64,000 nucleotides of DNA from Balamuthia mandrillaris (Eukaryota; Discosea; Longamoebia; Balamuthiidae). Location: contig JAVKOQ010000189.1 of NCBI GenBank assembly GCA_031835245.1, positions 37,873-101,872 on the forward strand, read 5' to 3'. This document shows, in pieces, positions 55,880 through 64,000 of the stretch; positions within the stretch are counted from its first letter, which is position 1; each line of letters begins with the position of its first letter. The notes beneath the pieces are model-generated. The model had not been told where the DNA came from. It worked only from the letters and a program-made list of their open reading frames with translations, and ran no database searches. Made by a program: the position numbers and the translations under genes.

Positions 55880-58114
55880 ATTATGGAAGAAGACTGTGTA
55901 CCACGCATGTTTAAATCCCATTACACAACTGTGGGACTGTGCTTTTGATGGATGTGCTGCTTCATTTAAGCACAAGCGCTCTGGAGTGAAGCACTTCAAG
56001 CTCAAGCATAGTTCAAAGCCTATGCCCTGTTTCACTTGCGAGTATTGTAACTACTCCATCCACTAAAACGAAAAGCAGTTTGGTTTCACACTTGAAGGGG
56101 AACAAATGTGTTGCAAAAAGACAACAAACTTGGCATTTTGAAGATGCTAAGCAAGCCCTTCTAAACCGTTCAAGTTCTCGGACAGACTCTACAGATCCAT
56201 TGAGACGAAATAGAATGAGAGCAGTGTCCATACCTTTGGTTTTGCAAGAACTCTTGAATGAGTACAAGACTTGGGAAGGACAACCTGTGGGGGATCAGTT
56301 TCGCTTAACTCAACTAAAGCCTTCCACCATCCGAGGATACTTTTCACATATCAACAAGTATGTGGAATACATCACTGAACTGATTCAAGTCTCAGTCGGT
56401 CAGAAAAACAACTTCTTCTTCTTCTTCCTCATCCTCAGTTGCTTCATCTTCAGCTACTTCATCACCATCATTCTCTACTTCTACTACTACTGCTCTAAAA
56501 AGGAAACAGCCAAGTGCTGGACATGGAGAAGTGGATTGGACCAATGAAACAACAATTCAGCGGTACTTTCCCATGTTCTTTGAAATCGGATACTGTGTGG
56601 ACTTTTTCAATGCTACATTCTTGATTTCCTGCCCAGCAAGAAGAAGAAGACAAGAAGGAAAGAAAGAAAAAAAAGAAGAAGAAGAAGAAGAAGAAGAAGC
56701 AGTCAAAGTACCTGTCAGTTTTGATACCATTAGGAATTATTGTTGGGCACTCAAACGATGGATTTGCTTTGGTTTATCTCGAATGGCACGTCAGGACCCC
56801 AATTTCAAACAAGTGAGGAAAAAGATGGTGGAGGAATTTTCGGTTTGGCTTACTCAAACAGCTTCGAATCATCGAGATGTAGCAAGACAAAACAAACTCC
56901 TGCGGAACAGTTTGGATTATCTTGTGGAACACAACAGATGGATTAGCTATACGGAATTGTTGGAGGTTTATGAAAGAATGGAAAAGGAAGTTTGGAAACC
57001 ACTGTTGGAAAAGGCTTTGGAAAAAGGTCACTTGACAAGGCATGAATGGCAAATGATGACGGTATTTGTTCAGTTGAAGTTTTGCATGTTCGAGGTTCCT
57101 TTGCGATCAGAGAACCTCTACAATATGGAAATCGGCGGAAAGACCTTGCACTGGAAGAAGGAAACAAAGACTTACAAGGTTTTTTATCACCACTTCAAGT
57201 CAGCTAACCAAAACTTGCCACCGTATTCCCCAGAGCTTGGACCAGAGACTTCAGCTATAATGCGTGTTTACCAGAAGGTTATTCGGCCATTACGAAGGAT
57301 TCAAAGCCAGTTTTTCTTTTGCAACACAGTTGGTAAGCAACAAACTCGGCTAGGAACACGTATGTCCTTGTTCATGTACAAGTTTTGTGGAATCAATGGA
57401 ATTACCCCTGGAAAGATTCGAGCTGCTATTGCTACAGCAGCAAAGGAGATAGACCTTCCGGATGAATTGAGGCGAAAGCTTGCTCGTGCTATGCTTCATA
57501 GTTTTAATACACATGAGACGCACTACACCAAAGTTTCAGCCCAACAAGACCATATGACAGGCCGACAGATTGTGCAAAGAATCCGAAAAACACTTCAACA
57601 AGGACTCAATGTATCAGCTTCAACTTGGGAGAGTGATGGAGAATCAGAAGAGGAGGAAGATTCAAGTTTGGAAGACATAGAGCAAAGTGACTCACAGGCA
57701 CCAACTTTTGAAGATTTGCTTGCAAACTGGCTACAACAATGTAGTGATGATGACCACCAAAAAGACACAGAAGGTGAAATGGAACAAGAGGAACAGGAAA
57801 ATGAGGAAACAGAAGAACCGATTCCAAAAAGAAGACACAAAAGACTTAGAAGACTAGTAAAAGATAGTACAGACTCGTTGATGATAGAAGAAGAAGAAGA
57901 AGTACAAGAAAAAGAAAAAGAAGAAGGAAAACTGTTGGAAGTCATATTGGACCACAAATTCCAAGACGATGACACAGCTCCTACATTTCAAGTTAGATAT
58001 CAAGGGGAAATACAACCTGTATGGATTTTGGAAACTCAACTACCAGATACAAGCAGAACTCGTGGTTTGCTTACACTTTATTGGGAAAGTTTGGAAGATC
58101 CTTTGCTAAAGTAA
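55880..58114 (+). mobile_element. Crypton-like tyrosine-recombinase element with zinc fingers and chromo-like tail
   Basis: A 527-codon open frame (56531-58114, no ATG at its start) encodes a tyrosine recombinase. It shows EVPLRSENLYNM (first catalytic Arg), a Lys in KVFYHHFKSANQN, GKIRAAIATAAKEI (second Arg region) and LHSFNTHETHYTK with the His and the Tyr nucleophile. Upstream, PSTIRGYFSHINKYVEYI (about 56.32 kb) is like the N-terminal core-binding part. Before it, two C2H2-type fingers (CAFDGCAASFKHKRSG, CEYCNYS) lie in other frames. The C-terminal 60 residues (EVILDHKFQDDD, FQVRYQGEIQPVWI) are chromodomain-like. There is no reverse transcriptase, so DIRS is unlikely and Crypton is favoured. 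Upstream frame changes suggest a damaged copy, or introns not resolved here. Confidence 0.75.
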
Positions 58115-58214
58115 TTGTTTTTATTTTGAAGTTGTTTTAATTGTTGTTTGTTCTTTCAAGGTTATTTTTTATGTTGTGGAACATTTTTTCCCCTTGTTTA
58201 TAAAAACATCTAGG

Positions 58215-58227
58215 TTAGGGTTAGGGG
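58215..58227 (+). repeat. Telomere-like TTAGGGTTAGGGG, right copy
   Basis: Same sequence and orientation as at 54511, 100 bases after the recombinase stop. Together the two copies bracket the satellite and the recombinase element. Confidence 0.8.
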
Positions 58228-58439
58228 CGGGTACTCAGAACCTACGGCATTCAACTCCCCATGGTCCATTCTATAAAACTCTAAGTCTATAAGTCAATTG
58301 AATAAAGTGGCATAAAGTTACGATTTTTTCAAATTTCTCATAGAAAAACATATTCAATATGTGTTGCAACTAAGTGCTACACTGGTGGTTAATTGAACAG
58401 AAAGAAAAATAAAAAAAAGTGTTGTTCTGGCCAACTAAT

Positions 58440-59100
58440 AAAAAGAAAGAACTTCTGGAATCTTGGTACAAAGAAAGAAAAGAAAAAAAAACAAAAAGGA
58501 AAAAAAAAAGAAAAGAATAGAAAGAGAAAAGAGGAAAGAGAAAAAAAATGAAAGGAACAATAAGAGAAAAAAAGAGCTAAAAAGAAAAGTAGGAAAAGTT
58601 AAAAATAAAAAGAAAAAGAAAGAAAGGAAAAGAAAAAAGAGAAAAACAGAAAAAGAGAAAGGAAAAAAAGGAAACAGAGAATGAGAAAGAAAAAGAGAGA
58701 AAAAATAAGCAAAAATGAAAATGAAAAAGAAGAAATAAGAGAAAAAAAAGAAAATGGGAAGAAAGAGAAAAAAAGAAAAAGAAGAGAACAAGAAAAAGAA
58801 AAAAGAAAAAAGAAAAAAGAGAAAGTGAAAAAAAAGAGAAGAGAAAGATAAAGGAAGAAAAAAAAAGAAGCAAAAAGAAGAAAGAAAAGAGAATAAGAAG
58901 AAAAAAAAGAGAAAGATAATGAAAGAAAAAGAAAAAATGAAAAAAAAAGAGAGAAGAAGAGGAAAAGAAAGGAATAAAGAGAAAAAGAAGAGAAAAAAGA
59001 AAAAAGAAAAGGAAGAAAGAAAAGAGAAAGAGGAAAAGAAGAAAAGAGTGAGAAAAAAAGAAAGAAAAGAAGCAAAAAAGAATAAAGACAATGAAAAGCT
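58440..59100. repeat. 650-bp polypurine tract, copy 1
   Basis: Almost only A and G for about 650 bases, as irregular AAAAGA/GAAAA units. The same tract, with small differences, recurs at 61945-62585, and both are followed by AAGCTTTCTCTGTCCAACTA. Long Phe/Ser/Leu-rich frames on the minus strand are a by-product. Confidence 0.95.
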
Positions 59101-61090
59101 TTCTCTGTCCAACTAAGTTTGCATCTAAACAAGCTCCATTCATAATAATTTACTTACCTATGCTCCAGACTATGGAGAATCGAATGCAACTGGTTTCAGC
59201 CTCTGAGGACATCATGTACCCGAGAAATTAATTATTTGAGCCAAAAACGAGATAATTCACTCCCACAACAAACCTGAGGGTCAAAACCAAAAAAAACTTT
59301 CCAAACACGTCCCCAAATAACAGAGAAAAGGTACCACTCCGACGGAGCGCTGCATATATAGTTCAAAAAAAAAAGAAGTCTGTTTTTAGAAAAATACAAT
59401 CAAGTTTAAACAAAACTGAGTCATGTAAGGAAAAAAGAGAAAGTGGTTCAAATTAAGGGTGTGAAAGTAGCGCTCTGACGGAGCGCTAACCCCACGTGGG
59501 ATTTTGAGGAAGGATGAAGAAAAAATAAAAACAACCAAGCTCAAACAGAACAGGGTCATGTAGGAAAAAAAGGGCAAATAGTACAAAATAGAGAAGTGAA
59601 AGTAGCACTCTGATGGAGCACTAACTATACAAGTGAGTTTGAGGAGGAAGAAAAAGAGAAAAGGAGGAGTAGTAAAACTAAAAATCAACTTACAGGGAGT
59701 GAAGGCAAAAGTTTTGAAGAAGGGAGCAATATCAACCATAAGTATAAATAAAAACATAAAAAAGCTAAGTCTGTAACCAAACAAGCTTTGTCTATGAAAA
59801 TTTACTCACCTATGCTCTAGACTATAGAGAATCGAATACAACTGGTTTCAGCCTCTGAGGACATTGTGTACTTGAGAAATTAATTGTTTGAGTCAAAAAC
59901 GAGATAATTCACTTCCACAATGAACCTGAGGGTCAAAACCAAAAAAAACTTGCCAAACACGTCCCCAAATACAAAGGAAAGATGCCGCTCCGACGGAGCG
60001 CTGCATATACAGCTCTAAAAAAAAAGAAAGAATGAAAAACTTTGTGATTATGATAAATATTTCATTTTAGACACAAAAATATTAAAAAAAAGCCAAGTCT
60101 GTAACCAAACAAGCTATGTCCATGAAAATTTACCCACCTATGCTCCAGACCATGGCGAATCGAATGCAACTAATTTCAGCCTCTGAGGACATTGTGTACC
60201 TGAGAAATTAATTATTTGAGCCAAAAACGAGATAATTCACTCCCATAACAAACCTGAGAGTCAAAACAAAAAAAACTGTGTAGACATAGTCCCAGAATAA
60301 CACAGACCAGGTGCCGCTCCGCTGGAGCGCTTCATCCACTGCTTTAAAACAAAAAGAAAGAGTGAAAAACTGTATGTTCTAGATAAATATTCCAGTTTTG
60401 AAACAAAAATATAAAAAAAAGCTAAGTCTGTAACCAAACAAGCTATGTCCATGAAAATTTACTCACCTATGCTCTAGACCATGGAGAATCGAATGCAACT
60501 GGTTTCAGCCTCTGAGGACATCATGTACCTAAGAAATTAATTATTTGAGCCAAAAACGAGATCATTCACTCCCACAACAAACCTTAGGGTCAGAACCAAA
60601 AAAAACTTTCCAAACACGTCCCCAAATAACAAAGAAAAGGTGCCGCTTCGACGGAGCGCTGTATACACAGCTTAAAAAAAAAAGAAGTCTGTTTTTAGAA
60701 AAATACAATCAAGTTTAAACAAAACTGAGTCATGTAAGGAAAAAAGTGAGAGTGGTTCAAATTAAGGGTGTGAAAGTAGCGCTCCAACGGAGCGCTAACC
60801 CCGAGCAGGATTTTGAGAGAGGATGACAAAAAATAAAAAAAACCAAGTCCCAACAGAACAGGGTTGTGGGAGGAGAAAAGAGGAAGTGGTGCAAAATAAG
60901 AGAGCGAAAGCAGCGCTCCGACGGAGCGCTAACTACGTGAGTGATTTTGGGCAGGGGTGAAGAATAATAAAAAGAACCAAGTCTGAACAGAACAGGGTTG
61001 TAGAGGGAAAGAAGAGGAAGTGGTGCAAAAGAGGAGCATGAAAGCAGCGCTCCGATGGAGCGCTAACTGCGCAAGAGAGTTTGGAGAGGA
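59101..61090. repeat. Satellite block 1 with type A (about 328 bp) and type B (about 135 bp) units
   Basis: Type A units carry ACCTATGCTCYAGACYATGG followed by CAGCCTCTGAGGACAT; copies start near 59151, 59803, 60130 and 60460. Type B units carry an AGCGCTCCGACGGAGCGCT-like palindrome and TTTTGAG(A/G)GAGG; copies have palindromes near 59469, 59605, 60778, 60913 and 61045. Type A also ends in a related core (GCTCCGACGGAGCGCTG), so the two share ancestry. Confidence 0.93.
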
Positions 61091-61944
61091 AAAAGCCTCA
61101 CCAGGAGGGTGATTGTGTTAAAAAAAAAGAACAACACAAGATATGGCCCACAATATATAAACACGCACACACCACACAAGAGAAGTCCATATGCAGTAAA
61201 ACACAAGAGTGAATAAAATAAAAGTAGTACGCACAGCACAGTATAGATCAAGTTGCAAGGCCAACCAGAGGCACAGGTAGAACAAAGGCAGTAGGTTTTT
61301 TTTGTTTTGTTGTGTTTTGAAGGTAGAGAAGAAAGGGGGTGTAGTAAAACTAAAAATCAATTACAGGGAGTGCAAAAAGGGGAAAGTGCAAGTATTGGAG
61401 AAAGGAGCAATATCAACCACTAGCGCAAAGGAAGCTGTTGAAAACAAAGTGAAAAAAAAAATGAAGAAAAATAGGGGATAATAGGGTGGAGTTGCTGTGA
61501 GTGAGTGGGTGTGTATGTGAACGTGTGTGTGTGTCTGGCAGTGTATGCTTAGCTAATGACGAAAACAAAAACCTAACGGTCAAAAAAATTAAGGTGGCTA
61601 ACCATCATCCTTGGGGCATTGCTGTCCCTGAATTATGGTTCGTTGGAGGAAAAGGAAGAGCAGCCAGGGGACGGCTCCTCAAGCAGACTGAAGGAGAGGG
61701 TGACTCCTCAATCGAACCAAACATAATGAACAAGTTAAACAACACGAAGGGTAAACAACGACTGTTTGTGCATAGCTTGGTGGTAGTAGTTATGGGTTAG
61801 CAACTAGAAGTCTAGATGAAGAGGGAGGTGAAGTGAGGAAGTGAAAAAAATAAAAGAGTGAAAGATCAAAAAAAACTGATAACACCAGCTCTCCAGTGAA
61901 GCGGCACTCCTAAAGGCATGAAAAACGAGTGAAGGGCTTGAGTG
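61091..61944. other. Non-satellite spacer with a 99-codon frame
   Basis: The only non-repeat stretch inside the satellite. A plus-strand frame (61501-61800) contains VANHHPWGIAVPELWFVGGK but no recognisable domain, and its start region is a TG repeat. It could be a remnant of another element. Not called as a gene. Confidence 0.4.
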
Positions 61945-62585
61945 AAGGGGAAAAAAAGAATAAAAGAAAAAAAAAACAAAAAGGAAAAAAAAAGGATAGA
62001 AAGAGAAAAGAGGAAAAAGAAAAAAAATAAAAGGAAAAACAAGAGAAAAAAAGAGCTAAAAAGAAAAGTAGAAAAAGTTAAAAATAAAAAGAAAAAGAAA
62101 GAAAGAAAAGAAAAAAGAGAAAAAGAGAAAAAAGAAAGGAAAAAAAGGAAACAGAGAATGAGAAAGAAAAAGAGAGAAAAAAAGAGCAATAATGAAAATG
62201 AAAAAGAAGAAATAAGAAAAAAAAAGAAAATGGGAAGAAAGAGAAAAAAAGAAAAAGAAAAGAAAAAGAAAAAGAAAAAAGAAAAAAGAAAAAAGAGAAA
62301 GTGAAAAAAAAAAGAGAAGAGGGAGATAAAGGAAGAAAAAAAAGAAGCAAAAAGAAGAAAGAAAAGAGAATAAGAAGAAAAAAAAGAGATAGATAATGAA
62401 AGAAAAAGAAAAAATGAAAAAAAAAGAGGGAAGAAGAGGAAAAGAAAAGGAATAAAGAGAGAAAGAAAAAAGAAGAGAAAAAAAGAAAAAAGAAAAGGAA
62501 GAAAGAAAAGAGGAAGAGGAAAAGAAGAAAAGAGTGAGACAAAAAGAAAGAAAAGAAGCAAAAAAGAATAAAGAAAATAAAAAGC
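61945..62585. repeat. 650-bp polypurine tract, copy 2
   Basis: A second copy of the tract at 58440, in the same orientation and with the same right-hand border. Together with the following type A unit it shows a higher-order duplication of about 3.5 kb. Confidence 0.95.
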
Positions 62586-64000
62586 TTTCTCTGTCCAACT
62601 AAGTTTGCATCTAAACAAGCTCCATTCATGAAAATTTACTTACCTATGCTCCAGACCATGGAGAATCGAGTGCAACCGGTTTCAGCCTCTGAGGACATTG
62701 TGTACCTGAGAAATTAATTATTTGAGCCAAAAACAAGATAATCCACTCCCATAATGAACCTGAGGGTCAAAACCAAAAAAAACTTGCCAAACACATCCCC
62801 AAATACAGAGAAAAGGTGCCGCTCCGACGGAGCGCTGCATATACAGCTCTAAAAAAAAAGAAAGAATGAAAAACTTTGTGATTATGATAAATATTTCATT
62901 TTAGACACAAAAATATAAAAAAAAGCCAAGTCTGTAACCAAACAAGCTTTGTCTATGAAAATTTACTCACCTATGCTCTAGACCATGGAGAATCGAATGC
63001 AACTGGTTTCAGCCTCTGAGGACATCATGTACCCGAGAAATTAATTATTTGAGCCAAAAACGAGATAATTCACTCTCACAACAACCCTGCGGGTCAGAAC
63101 CAAAAAAACTTTCCAAACACGTCCCCAAATAACAAAGAAAAGGTGCCGCTCCGACGGAGCACTGTATACACAGCTTAAAAAAAAAGAAGTCTGTTGTTAG
63201 AAAAATACAATCAAGTTTAAACAAAACTGAGTTATATAAGGAAAAAAGAGAGAGTGGTTCAAATTAAGGGTGTGAAAGTAGCGCTCCGACGGAGCGCTAA
63301 CTATGCGAGTGATTTTCAGCAGGGGTGAAGAAAAAATAAAAACAACCAAGTCCAAATAAAACAGGGTCATGAAGGGAAAAAAAAGGAAGTGGTGCAAAAT
63401 AGGGGAGCAAAAGCAGCGCTCTGACGGAGCGCAAACCCTGAGCAGGATTTTGAGAGAGGGTGACAAAAAATAAAACAACCAAGTCCAAACGAAACAGGGT
63501 CACGAACGAACATAGGAGTGAATGGTGCAAAATAGGGGAGCAAAAGTAGCGCTCCGACGGAGCGCTAACCCCGCGCGGTATTTCGAGGGAAGGAGAAGAA
63601 AAAATAAAAATAACCAAGTCCAAACAGAACAGGGTCGTGCAGGGAAAAAAGAGTGAGTGGTGCAAAATAGGGGAGCGAAAGTAGCGCTCCAACGGAGCGC
63701 TAACCCTGCGAGTGATTTTGGGAGGAAGAGAAGAGAAAATAAAAACAACCAAGTCCAAACGGAACAGGGTCGTGCAGGGAAAAAAGAGTGAGTGGTGCAA
63801 AATAGAGGAGTGAAAGTAGCGCTCTGACGGAGCGCTAACCCCGCGTGGTATTTCGGGAGAAGGAGAAGAGAAAATAAAAACAACCAAGTCCAAACGGAAC
63901 AGGGTCGTGCAGGGAAAAAAGAGTGAGTGATGCAAAATAGGGGAGCGAAAGTAGCGCTCCGATGGAGCGCTAACCCTGTGAGTGATTTTGGGAGGAAGAG
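62586..64000. repeat. Satellite block 2, running off the window end
   Basis: Two type A units (near 62637 and 62964) are followed by at least six regular type B units with palindromes near 63279, 63415, 63549, 63683, 63817 and 63954, about 135 bases apart. The array continues past the end of the window. The period is near a multiple of three, so a repetitive minus-strand frame stays open. Confidence 0.95.

Noticed and set aside
58435-59143. Long minus-strand frames rich in Phe, Ser and Leu (also at 61866-62629)
   Set aside because: They are translations of the polypurine tract. No start context or conserved pattern; the frames stay open only because A/G runs give no stops on the other strand.
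61501-61800. 99-codon frame in the satellite spacer
   Set aside because: Starts in a TG repeat and has no known motif. Reported only as a spacer feature.
63297-63935. A 212-codon minus-strand repetitive frame
   Set aside because: It follows the 135-bp satellite, whose period is close to a multiple of three. Repeated segments differ at random positions and no signal for translation is seen.
1-64000. CRISPR arrays, bacterial operons, tRNA and rRNA genes
   Set aside because: No spacer-repeat arrays were seen. Introns and polyadenylation signals show a nuclear genome. I searched by eye for tRNA T-loop patterns and rRNA blocks and found none convincing; tRNAscan-SE would settle it.

Overview
This window is nuclear DNA of a free-living, intron-rich protist. 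An amoebozoan is the best guess, because a class III PI 3-kinase, a Ras-like GTPase, a one-CH-domain filamin-like protein, an RFX-like protein and an M32 carboxypeptidase occur together; the species cannot be named from the sequence. Genes are densely packed on both strands. Most have 2 to 22 exons with short GT-AG introns (about 50 to 350 bases), often with GTACGT donors and CT-rich microsatellites inside. I worked the gene models out by hand. In nearly all of them the exon phases add up to one uninterrupted frame.

1 to 48.2 kb is gene-rich. In order: a partial RFX-like protein (minus), a cysteine-rich type I membrane protein (minus), a small unknown protein (plus), a TDG/MUG DNA glycosylase (minus), three four-helix membrane protein genes of one family (plus) with a fourth copy further on (minus), a macro-domain protein (plus) whose stop lies 11 bp from that of a PIF1-type helicase (minus), a Ras-like GTPase (minus), a polytopic membrane protein (plus), a CHORD-like plus LysM protein (minus), an RNA-ligase-like protein lacking its catalytic residues (minus), an RlaP-like nucleotidyltransferase directly upstream of it (minus), an M32 carboxypeptidase (plus), a universal stress protein (plus), a CH/coiled-coil/filamin-repeat protein (plus), a mitochondrial-type CBS protein (minus), a GT13-type glycosyltransferase (plus), a leucine-rich-repeat protein (plus), Vps34 (plus), a decayed ADP/ATP carrier copy (plus) and a CobW-type GTPase (minus).

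49 to 64 kb is different in kind: a broken Ty3/gypsy retrotransposon, a Helitron fragment, a 152-bp satellite, a Crypton-like tyrosine-recombinase element and then more than 5 kb of nested satellite DNA running off the end of the window. The recombinase and its satellite lie between two copies of TTAGGGTTAGGGG, which suggests a subtelomeric setting.

The most interesting points are: (a) the neighbouring RlaP-like nucleotidyltransferase and RNA-ligase-like genes, which resemble a eukaryotic RNA-repair pair, although the ligase-like protein has lost the residues of motifs I, IV and V; (b) a 30-nt hairpin conserved just upstream of all four members of the four-helix membrane family; (c) the CHORD-like/LysM/C-terminal helix fusion; (d) the recombinase-chromodomain element flanked by telomere-like repeats; (e) a satellite built on a palindrome with AGCGCTCCG arms.
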